Positions 24,239-31,915 of a DNA stretch of 64,000 bases are shown in pieces. Source of the DNA: Fretibacter rubidus (GTDB taxonomy: Bacteria > Pseudomonadota > Alphaproteobacteria > Caulobacterales > Maricaulaceae); the NCBI RefSeq assembly GCF_041429785.1, contig NZ_CP163423.1, positions 310,001 to 374,000 on the forward strand, in the 5' to 3' direction. Each line of letters opens with the position of its first letter. The stretch's first letter is position 1. Under the pieces are notes generated by a model that did no database searches, had not been told where the DNA came from, and was given only the letters and a program-made list of their open reading frames with translations. A program made the position numbers and the translations under genes.

Positions 24239-25657
24239 ATGAAAAACCGTCTTTTCGTCGCTGCCGCAACGGCAGCATTACTTGCGGCTCCGTCTCTTGC
24301 GTCTGCGCAAGATGATGCGGGTTGGTATGTCCGTGGTAATGTGGGTTACGGCACACATACTGATATTGACCTAACAGGCGACCTTGTTGGTGATGTTGAA
24401 TCAGAAGGTAACATCGCGGGTTCCGTTGGTGTTGGTTATGATTTTGGCAACAACTGGCGTCTTGAAGGCGATCTAGCGCAGCTTTGGACCGACCTCGGCG
24501 CGATTAGCCAGATTCCAAACACATCGGCTAAGCTAGAAACAAAGACAGCGTTTATTAACGCGATTTATGATTTCTCTGAATTTGGCCGTTGGGAACCTTA
24601 TATTGGTGCGGGGCTTGGTCTTGTGCGTGGTAACACGACATTGACAGCCCATGACTTCCCAAGTGCATCACTGGGCACAGCGGGCGTGCAAAACGTCTCT
24701 AACCCTGCCTGTGTTGGCGCGGTTGCGTGTTCGTTCAAAGACGGTGACACAGGTCTTGGCTGGCAGTTGCTAGCGGGTCTTGGTTACCAGATCAGCGACA
24801 GCCTGACATGGGATACGCATTACCGTTACACAAATTCAAACAATCTTGATTTTGTTGGTACGAAAGCCCCGTCACTGGGCTCGACCTCTGCGGCTGCGGC
24901 GACAATGGAAAATGTTGGCGCACACGCTGTCATGACAGGGTTCCGTTACAAGTTCGGCCAAAAAGGCACGAAAATGGTTAAAGTGCCACTGCCAGTGGCC
25001 AAAGGGTCTTATAACTGCTGGGATGGGTCTTGCACAATGAGTGCCGCTGAATGTCCACCAGAGCCGGCGCCAGAACCCGTACGCACAATGCAGTGTTGGG
25101 ACGGCTCAGTCGTTACAGACGCAGCCCAGTGTCCAGTGCAACCTGCACCACAGACATTCACATGTTGGGATGGCTCATTGGTCTATGATGTCAATCAGTG
25201 TCCTGTTCAGCAGACTGTTGTTTCACAGTATAACATCTGTGGGCCGTCACCTGTTGCCATCTTTAACGTTGACCAAACAAAGACACCTAAAAACGTTCGC
25301 CGTTTGGGCACAATGCCAGAGTTTGGTGATAGCCACGGCCTAACGCCGAACCAGTTCTTCGAGAAACTACAAGCGCGTTATGCCGCTGGTGGAACTGATC
25401 GTGCATATCTGAACTATCTGTTCAAATCTATGGGCTATACAAATGGCTTCCGTGATGCACAGAGCTACATGTTCTCAGAAGAAACGCTGCCAATGGGTAC
25501 AACAGGTATCTTGGGTCTCGGCGAGCAACATCACTACGCATATTCAGTGTTGAACACGTCTGAGCGTGACCGTGAGGCATTCCGCATCCAGTCTGCAAAT
25601 GGCTCTGTTGTTCACTTCATGAAAACATGCGGTAACTACATGTATGCTTGCCAATAG
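24239..25657 (+). CDS. OmpA-like barrel protein with a different C-terminal domain
   Basis: A 472-residue paralogue of the previous gene. The signal peptide is its own (MKNRLFVAAATAALLAAPSLASAQ), but the barrel (about residues 25-245) is nearly identical to the first. Three C-x11-C modules follow. In place of the OmpA peptidoglycan domain there is a domain of about 140 residues I do not recognise (from YNICGPSPVAIFNV to the end), with paired cysteines near its two ends. The ATG at 24239 follows GGGGAG; the frame upstream to 24173 is not signal-like. Without the OmpA domain it probably does not bind peptidoglycan in the same way. Confidence 0.85.
   Translation: MKNRLFVAAATAALLAAPSLASAQDDAGWYVRGNVGYGTHTDIDLTGDLVGDVESEGNIAGSVGVGYDFGNNWRLEGDLAQLWTDLGAISQIPNTSAKLETKTAFINAIYDFSEFGRWEPYIGAGLGLVRGNTTLTAHDFPSASLGTAGVQNVSNPACVGAVACSFKDGDTGLGWQLLAGLGYQISDSLTWDTHYRYTNSNNLDFVGTKAPSLGSTSAAAATMENVGAHAVMTGFRYKFGQKGTKMVKVPLPVAKGSYNCWDGSCTMSAAECPPEPAPEPVRTMQCWDGSVVTDAAQCPVQPAPQTFTCWDGSLVYDVNQCPVQQTVVSQYNICGPSPVAIFNVDQTKTPKNVRRLGTMPEFGDSHGLTPNQFFEKLQARYAAGGTDRAYLNYLFKSMGYTNGFRDAQSYMFSEETLPMGTTGILGLGEQHHYAYSVLNTSERDREAFRIQSANGSVVHFMKTCGNYMYACQ
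24290..24957 (+). repeat. Direct repeat copy B, 668 bp
   Basis: Second copy of the barrel-coding segment described at 22661-23328, in the same orientation. Recombination between the two copies would delete 1.6 kb and leave a single hybrid gene carrying the second C-terminal domain. Confidence 0.92.
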
Positions 25658-25680
25658 GCACATATCATAATCAATTCTAA

Positions 25681-25707
25681 AAGCGGGGTCTTCGGGCCCC
25701 GTTTTTT
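25681..25707 (+). terminator. Rho-independent terminator
   Basis: CGGGGTC (25684-25690) pairs with GGCCCCG (25695-25701) around a stable TTCG tetraloop, followed by six T. It closes the second ompA-like gene. Confidence 0.93.
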
Positions 25708-25812
25708 ATGTCTAAAGCGTCCGCTATTCGCACAAATGTGGCGGTATAGAATTTCGAGTTGATACGCATATTGGGCATATTATTTCACGCCAAGGCTTGA
25801 TAGCTTAGTGTC

Positions 25813-27117
25813 ATGAAAACAGCATCACAAACACACTCTATTTCCATCTCTGACAAAGAGGCCGCGATCCTCAAAACGATTGATGACCAGCAAGGGAGCA
25901 TGGTGAAGACTCTGCTCGCTTGGTCATCGCAAAATTCTGGCTCTCATAACAGAGACGGGCTTATCGCCATGCGCGCGCTTTTAATGGACGCCGCCAAGGT
26001 GTTGCCGGGTCGTTGCACCGAGTTGCCGCTCGCTCCGGGGGAATACGTCACAGCGGCGGGTGTCAAAGAGGTGGTTCACTATGAACCGGCGGTGCATATT
26101 TCTGTGCGCCCCGATGCGCCCATAAAACTCGTCCTCACGGGGCATTATGATACTGTTTTTCCAAGGAATTTTCATTTCCAAAACCCGACATATCTAGATG
26201 ATGACACGGTTAATGGCCCTGGAGTTGCGGATATGAAAGGCGGTATTTTGGTGATGCTGCACGCGCTGCAAGCGCTCGAACAATCGCCTCAAGCTGACAA
26301 TATTGGCTATGATATCCTGCTCAGCCCTGACGAGGAAATTGGCTCCCCCGGCTCTGCACCAGAGCTTATGCGCCTTGGCAAAGCCGCCCATGTTGGATTG
26401 ACGTTTGAACCTGCATTGGCTGACGGTTCTATGGCTGGCGCGCGTAAAGGCAGCGGTAATTTTGCCTTGATTATCAAAGGCCGCGCCGCCCATGCGGGGC
26501 GAGAACACCATTTAGGACGCAATGCGATTGCCGCCATGGCCCGGTTTATAACACGGCTTGATGATCTTAACGGCACACGCCCTGATGTGACCTTTAACAT
26601 CGCCAAAGTCGACGGCGGCGGCGCGTCAAATATTGTGCCCGAACTGGCCATTGGACGGTTTAATGTGCGCGTTAAAAATGACGGTGATGATGCATGGGTA
26701 ATAGAACAAATTACAAAATTGACCGCGCAGATTAACGCTATGGACGGCATCACGGCTGAAATGACAGGTGGCTTCACGCGTCCGCCTAAGCCTATGTCAC
26801 CCGCCAATGCGCAAGTCTTTGATTGGGTGAAACAAGCGGGGGACTTGCTGGGGCAAAACATTCGCTGGGCGCCCAGCGGCGGTGTCTGTGAAGGCAATAA
26901 CCTCTGGGCGGCGGGATGTCCCAATGTTGATACGCTGGGTGTACGCGGCGGGGAAATACACTCTGATCGTGAATTTGTAAAACTGTCTAGCTTGACAGAG
27001 CGCACAAAGCTGGCCGCGCTGATTATGATGAAGCTGGCCTCTGGTGAGTTTGACGCCCATAGCGTGAAAGCGCTCGCCACGCAAAATCTTAAAGACGCCG
27101 CGAAAGGACACGGGTAA
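25813..27117 (+). CDS. M20-family metallohydrolase of the ast cluster
   Basis: A 434-residue dizinc hydrolase of the M20 (ArgE/DapE/CPG2) family. Metal and catalytic residues are visible in LTGHYDTVFP (His, catalytic Asp), GPGVADMKGGI (bridging Asp), SPDEEIGSPGS (Glu base and ligand), GLTFEPAL (ligand Glu region) and GGEIHSDREF (last His). The dimerisation insert contains RAAHAGREHHLGRNA. It overlaps astA by one base (TAATG). No astE gene is present, so this enzyme may remove succinate from succinylglutamate, a chemistry close to that of DapE. That role is inference; other N-acyl amino acids are possible substrates. Confidence 0.85.
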   Translation: MKTASQTHSISISDKEAAILKTIDDQQGSMVKTLLAWSSQNSGSHNRDGLIAMRALLMDAAKVLPGRCTELPLAPGEYVTAAGVKEVVHYEPAVHISVRPDAPIKLVLTGHYDTVFPRNFHFQNPTYLDDDTVNGPGVADMKGGILVMLHALQALEQSPQADNIGYDILLSPDEEIGSPGSAPELMRLGKAAHVGLTFEPALADGSMAGARKGSGNFALIIKGRAAHAGREHHLGRNAIAAMARFITRLDDLNGTRPDVTFNIAKVDGGGASNIVPELAIGRFNVRVKNDGDDAWVIEQITKLTAQINAMDGITAEMTGGFTRPPKPMSPANAQVFDWVKQAGDLLGQNIRWAPSGGVCEGNNLWAAGCPNVDTLGVRGGEIHSDREFVKLSSLTERTKLAALIMMKLASGEFDAHSVKALATQNLKDAAKGHG

Positions 27118-28151
27118 TGCTCTGTGTGCGTCCGGCGAGCGCGGGTGACCTGCCTGAAATTATGCAGCTTGCGACGCTTGCGGGGCCGGGTTTTACTTCG
27201 CTCGCTGTCGGCGAAGACGCTCTGGCGGCCCGGTTAGAGAAATCCGTCAAAAGCTTTGCAGGGCCGACGGATATCACCCCTGATCACGTCTATCTTTTAA
27301 TGCTAGAAAATGCCGACGGCGAAATTGTCGGGATGAGCGCGATTAAAGCGCAGATTGGTATGCGCGATCCGTTTTTTAATTTCCGTATTTTGAAACAAGC
27401 GCAAAAATCATCTGTCACCGACCGCCGTTTTGATATGGATGTGCTGGCGCTTGTCAATGACCTGACGGGCTCGACCGAAGTCGGATCGCTATTTGTTCGC
27501 GCAGATCAACGCGGGCCCAAAGGTAAATCAAGGGGGGCTGGCCGCTTAATCTCCCAAGCCCGTTATATGTTAATGGCGGCGGATAAATCACGCTTTGCCA
27601 GTCGCGTGATTTCAGAGCTGCGCGGTCATGTCGACGATGCGGGTGTGTCACCTTTTTGGGACGCTATTGGCCGCAAGTTTTTTGATATGGACTTCAACGA
27701 GGCTGATAAAATTTCGGCGGAAAAAGACAATCAATTCATCCTCGATTTAATGCCAAAGCATCCGATTTACGCGGCTCTCTTACCAGAGTCCGCTCAGGCG
27801 GTGATAGGCAAAACTCACCCGGCAGGTATTGGCGCGCGGCGATATCTGGAACTGGAAGGTTTTCGTAATGACGGCCTGATTGATATTTTTGACGGCGGTC
27901 CGTCTATGACCGCCCCGCTTGATGATATCAGAACCATTCGTCATAGCCGGGTGAAAACCATCGCTGCCGGGCGCGTAAAACCGTCAGATAGTCCGCTGAC
28001 CGCGATGATTGCGCGCGACACAATTTCTGATTTCCGCTGCGTTCTTGCAGAGGTACAATTTGACGGTGATGATGTGATAACGGACCCCGCGACACTGACG
28101 CGACTAAACTTAAAGAGCGGTGATAAAGCCCGCATTTGGATAAAACGGTAG
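27117..28151 (+). CDS. astA: Arginine N-succinyltransferase
   Basis: A 344-residue acyltransferase that starts the arginine succinyltransferase route by joining succinyl-CoA to arginine. The N-terminus LCVRPASAGDLPEIMQLA and AGPGFTSLAVGEDAL match AstA, as do FDMDVLALVNDLTGSTEVGSLF (read in two parts) and FWDAIGRKFFDMDFNEAD. The length is normal. It is coupled to the upstream M20 gene and followed nine bases later by astD, in catabolic order. Confidence 0.95.
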   Translation: MLCVRPASAGDLPEIMQLATLAGPGFTSLAVGEDALAARLEKSVKSFAGPTDITPDHVYLLMLENADGEIVGMSAIKAQIGMRDPFFNFRILKQAQKSSVTDRRFDMDVLALVNDLTGSTEVGSLFVRADQRGPKGKSRGAGRLISQARYMLMAADKSRFASRVISELRGHVDDAGVSPFWDAIGRKFFDMDFNEADKISAEKDNQFILDLMPKHPIYAALLPESAQAVIGKTHPAGIGARRYLELEGFRNDGLIDIFDGGPSMTAPLDDIRTIRHSRVKTIAAGRVKPSDSPLTAMIARDTISDFRCVLAEVQFDGDDVITDPATLTRLNLKSGDKARIWIKR

Positions 28152-28159
28152 GACGTAAT

Positions 28160-29614
28160 ATGAGCTCTCTGTATATTGATGGTCAGTGGCAAGACGGTGC
28201 GGGCGACGCTTTTGATAGTGTTGACCCCGCTACGGGCAAGGTCATTTGGACGGGCAAAGCGGCGTCTGTCGCCGATGTTGATCGCGCGTTCGCTGCGGCC
28301 CATGCAGCCTTTGACAGTTGGGCGAGGATGCCTCTCTCTGAACGTTTAAAACCTGTCATGCGGTTTAAGGAATTGGCGCTTGCTGCAAAGGAAGACCTCG
28401 GCGCGCTCATCGCCAGTGAGACAGGCAAACAGCTTTGGGACGCCACAGGCGAAGGCGGCGCGATTGCGGGCAAGGTTGATATTTCAATAGCGTCCTATGA
28501 AGACCGTACGGGGACATCATCGCGTGATGTCGCCTTTGGACACGCGAATTTACAGCACCGCCCGCACGGCGTTATGGCTATCTTGGGGCCATATAATTAC
28601 CCAGCGCATCTACCCAATGGACAGATATTGCCGTCTCTGATTGCCGGTAATACGGTGGTCTTTAAACCATCCGAGCAGACCCCTGCGGTGGGTGAAGCGT
28701 TAATCAAATTATACGCTGAGGCGGGGTTTCCAAAAGGCGTGGTAAATATGGTGCAGGGCGCGCGCGAAACGGGCGGTGCCTTAATAAATAACCCGCATGT
28801 GGACGGCGTATTGTTTACAGGGTCGCCGCAAACGGGGGCGTATATTCATAAACATTTTGGTGGCCGTCCAGAGGTTGTCTTGGCGCTTGAAATGGGCGGC
28901 AATAATCCGCTGATTGTCTGGGATGCAAGTGACGCCGCCGCTGCCGCCAGCCAGATTGCGCAATCCGCCTATATCACATCGGGGCAGCGCTGCACCTGTG
29001 CGCGCCGCGTCATTGTGCCGACGGGCAAAAAAGGCGACGTGATTGTTGCCGCCCTCACGGCCTTTATCGACCGCATAACGGTTGGCGCTTGGACGGATGA
29101 AACCCCCGCAACAATGGGACCATTGGTTAGTACTGACATCGCCGCGCAAGTCGTTGGAAAGGCCAAAGCTCTCGTGGATGCGGGTGCAACGGTCCTGCGC
29201 GAAACACAAATTACGCCCCGTGGTGATGCGTTTGTCTCTCCGGGTCTTTATGACGTGACGGGCATTGCCGTCCCGGATGAAGAGATTTTCGGGCCAGTAC
29301 TACAGCTTATCCGCGTCGATGATTGGGACGCGGCCATTGCGGCAGCGAACAACACGCGCTTTGGTCTGGCGGCAGGATTGTTATCAGATAACGCGGCGCT
29401 TTGGGATGACTTCCGTGCGCGCATTCGCGCGGGTGTCGTGAATTTCAACCGCCCGACCACAGGCGCGGCGAGCTTTCTGCCTTTCGGCGGGCCAGGGGCG
29501 TCGGGCAATCACAATCCGGGGGCCTATTACGCGGCTGATTTCTGCGCTTGGCCCATGGCAAGCCAAGTTGCGCCCGCCTTGGAAACACTGCCTATGCAAG
29601 GCCTTAAATCATGA
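28160..29614 (+). CDS. astD: Succinylglutamate-semialdehyde dehydrogenase
   Basis: A 484-residue NAD-dependent aldehyde dehydrogenase. The catalytic cysteine lies in SGQRCTCARRVIV, the general-base Glu in LALEMGGNNPL, and the proton-relay asparagine region in GPYNYPAHLPNG. The start ATG at 28160 has AGGA at 28150-28153; an in-frame frame upstream to 28136 overlaps astA and lacks a site. It oxidises the semialdehyde to succinylglutamate in arginine breakdown. Its stop overlaps the astB start by ATGA. AstC, the transaminase that makes its substrate, is not in the window. Confidence 0.95.
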   Translation: MSSLYIDGQWQDGAGDAFDSVDPATGKVIWTGKAASVADVDRAFAAAHAAFDSWARMPLSERLKPVMRFKELALAAKEDLGALIASETGKQLWDATGEGGAIAGKVDISIASYEDRTGTSSRDVAFGHANLQHRPHGVMAILGPYNYPAHLPNGQILPSLIAGNTVVFKPSEQTPAVGEALIKLYAEAGFPKGVVNMVQGARETGGALINNPHVDGVLFTGSPQTGAYIHKHFGGRPEVVLALEMGGNNPLIVWDASDAAAAASQIAQSAYITSGQRCTCARRVIVPTGKKGDVIVAALTAFIDRITVGAWTDETPATMGPLVSTDIAAQVVGKAKALVDAGATVLRETQITPRGDAFVSPGLYDVTGIAVPDEEIFGPVLQLIRVDDWDAAIAAANNTRFGLAAGLLSDNAALWDDFRARIRAGVVNFNRPTTGAASFLPFGGPGASGNHNPGAYYAADFCAWPMASQVAPALETLPMQGLKS

Positions 29615-30954
29615 GCACAGCGCCGCATGCTATGGAAGCAAATTTTGACGGGCTGATTGGCCCAACTCATAATTATGGGGGCTTATCTGACGGGAACCTT
29701 GCCTCTAGCCGGCATAAAGGTCTGACGGCTTACCCGCGAGAGGCCGCCTTGCAGGGGTTACGTAAAATGCGGCACCTCCAAGATAGCGGGATTTGGCAAG
29801 GCGTCTTGCCGCCACAACAACGGCCATTTTTGCCAGCCATGCGCGCGGCGGGTTACAGTGGCCGTGACGCGCAAGTCTTTAACGCTGTCTGGAAATCTGA
29901 CCCGCAATTCGCGCGCAATATAATGTCCGCCAGTTCCATGTGGTCTGCCAATGCCGCCATGGTCAGTCCTAGTGCGGATAGCAAAGACGGCAAGTTGCAC
30001 CTGACCCCTGCAAATTTGTCGACGATGTTGCACAGGTCGATAGAGCACAAACAGACGGGCCGCGCGCTTAAAGCCGCATTTCCTTTTGCGTCTGTGCACC
30101 GCGCGCTGCCGCAGCAATCTGTTTTTGCCGATGAGGGGGCCGCCAATCATGTGCGGCTTTGCGCTCATCGCGGCGGGCAAGGTGTGGAAATTTTAGTCTA
30201 TGGTCGTGACGGTTATAGCGCGGGCGACACGGATTTTCCTGCCCGTCAAACGCGCCAATCATGCGAAGCGATTGCTCGTGCTCATGGCCTGAAACCCGCC
30301 CGCACAGTTATCATCCAGCAAGCCCGTGCCGCCATTAACGCAGGCGCGTTTCACAATGATGTTGTCTGTGTCGGGGCGAAAGAAACGCTGTTTTATCATG
30401 AACTTGCCTTTGAAGACACAAACGCCATGAAGCGCGCTGTGCGAAAAGCTGCCAAGGGTCTTTTTGAGCCGATTTTTGTCGAAGTTCCTAATGATGCCGT
30501 GCCGATTGGTGACGCGATTGGGTCCTATCTCTTTAATTCTATGTTGGTGCAAATGCCAGGGGATGACCGCTTGACCTTGATTGCGCCGTTAGAGACACAA
30601 GAGATGGAAAGCAGCCGCGATTATTGCGCAGCAATGACAGCGGGCAATGGTCCGATTGGGCGTGTCGATTTTGTTGATGTGCGCCAATCCATGCAAAACG
30701 GCGGCGGGCCCGCCTGTCTGCGTTTGCGTGTGACCCTGACAGAGGATGAATGGGCGCAGGTCAATCCGGGACAGAAATTCACCCCTGATTTACACGACGC
30801 TTTGGCGGCGTGGGTTGAAAAACACTACCGCGAGACCCTTGACCCTACCGATGTTGCGGATCCTAAACTCATGGAAGAAAGCTTCGCTGCGCTGGACGCG
30901 CTAACGAAAATCATGCATTTGGGGGATGACTTTTATCCCTTCCAAAGAGGCTGA
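29611..30954 (+). CDS. astB: N-succinylarginine dihydrolase
   Basis: A 447-residue enzyme of the amidinotransferase fold that converts succinylarginine to succinylornithine, CO2 and ammonia. The N-terminal signature ANFDGLIGPTHNYGGLSDGN is clear. The catalytic Cys is in NGGGPACLRLRV near the C-terminal part, with a catalytic-type His in AFHNDVVCVG. The length is standard. It is coupled to astD and followed at once by a methyltransferase gene. Confidence 0.96.
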   Translation: MSTAPHAMEANFDGLIGPTHNYGGLSDGNLASSRHKGLTAYPREAALQGLRKMRHLQDSGIWQGVLPPQQRPFLPAMRAAGYSGRDAQVFNAVWKSDPQFARNIMSASSMWSANAAMVSPSADSKDGKLHLTPANLSTMLHRSIEHKQTGRALKAAFPFASVHRALPQQSVFADEGAANHVRLCAHRGGQGVEILVYGRDGYSAGDTDFPARQTRQSCEAIARAHGLKPARTVIIQQARAAINAGAFHNDVVCVGAKETLFYHELAFEDTNAMKRAVRKAAKGLFEPIFVEVPNDAVPIGDAIGSYLFNSMLVQMPGDDRLTLIAPLETQEMESSRDYCAAMTAGNGPIGRVDFVDVRQSMQNGGGPACLRLRVTLTEDEWAQVNPGQKFTPDLHDALAAWVEKHYRETLDPTDVADPKLMEESFAALDALTKIMHLGDDFYPFQRG

Positions 30955-30955
30955 T

Positions 30956-31894
30956 GTGACTGATGATAACACGGGCTCCAATGCGCAAAATTGGGGCAAT
31001 TACTGGCAGGGCCGCGCAGCATCCGAAGCGGGCGCGGCGCTGGTCGGTGTGGGTGTTGAAAATGACGCGCAAATTGCCGCTTTTTGGGACGATGTTTTAA
31101 ACGGACTTCCCAAGGACGCTGCTGTACTGGATTTGGCCTGCGGGGCTGGGTCTGTGCTGCGCCGGGCCAAAGCGTGCGGCTTATCAAATTTGACGGGTGT
31201 GGATATTTCGCCTGATGCAATCACCACTTTAAAAGCGGCCTTTCCCGAAGTGACGGGCGTGGCGGCCCCTGCTGATGCCACAGGTTTGAGCGACGCGTCA
31301 TTTGATATGGTGGCGAGCCAATTTGGCTTTGAATATGCCGATGTATCCAAAGCTGCAACGGAGGCCGCACGGCTAATTAAACCCGGCGGGGCGTTTGTCG
31401 CTTTGGCCCATATTCAAACGGGGGCGATTGAGACTGAGGTTGCCGCCCAATTATCAGACGCGCGCGCCATTACAGATACGGCTTTTATCCCGCTGGCCAA
31501 AGCCTTGTTTAAGGTGGATATGAGCGGCGGGTCAGATGCAGATTTTGAGGCGGCCCTCGCGCGGTTTTCACCTGCCCAAGAGCAGCTTCTTACAATTGCG
31601 CGCCGTACGGGCGGGCTGGCTGAGCATTTATACCGCGGCACGCAGACGCTTTATCAGGGTCGCATTGGCTATAATCTATCTGATATTAACGGCTGGCTCG
31701 ACGGCATGGCGGCAGAGATTGCTGCATTTACAGGGCGTATGGATAGTATGCGTCAAGCGGCGCTATCAGAGAGCGAGGCGCAATCTGTTTTGGATATTTT
31801 GACACGCTCTGACATGGACGTGACACCGCTCGATATTTTAACGCTCGGCACCGACAAAGTGGCTTGGATTATTCGGGCCAAGACACCTGCTTAA
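30956..31894 (+). CDS. Class I SAM-dependent methyltransferase
   Basis: A 312-residue protein with the SAM-binding motif I AAVLDLACGAGSVLRRA, followed by GVDISPDAI (motif for the ribose-binding acidic residue) and FDMVASQFGFEY. The substrate is unknown. I prefer the GTG at 30956, right after the astB stop, because AGAGG lies five bases upstream; the in-frame ATG at 30926 overlaps astB and has only G residues touching it. The position at the end of the ast operon may be incidental or may point to arginine or ornithine metabolism. Confidence 0.85.
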   Translation: MTDDNTGSNAQNWGNYWQGRAASEAGAALVGVGVENDAQIAAFWDDVLNGLPKDAAVLDLACGAGSVLRRAKACGLSNLTGVDISPDAITTLKAAFPEVTGVAAPADATGLSDASFDMVASQFGFEYADVSKAATEAARLIKPGGAFVALAHIQTGAIETEVAAQLSDARAITDTAFIPLAKALFKVDMSGGSDADFEAALARFSPAQEQLLTIARRTGGLAEHLYRGTQTLYQGRIGYNLSDINGWLDGMAAEIAAFTGRMDSMRQAALSESEAQSVLDILTRSDMDVTPLDILTLGTDKVAWIIRAKTPA

Positions 31895-31915
31895 TGAATT
31901 AAACGGGCTTTCGTC

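Noticed and set aside
26307-27080. Long open frame opposite the M20 hydrolase
   Set aside because: Antisense shadow of a clear metallohydrolase; Ser/Pro-rich and without a ribosome binding site.
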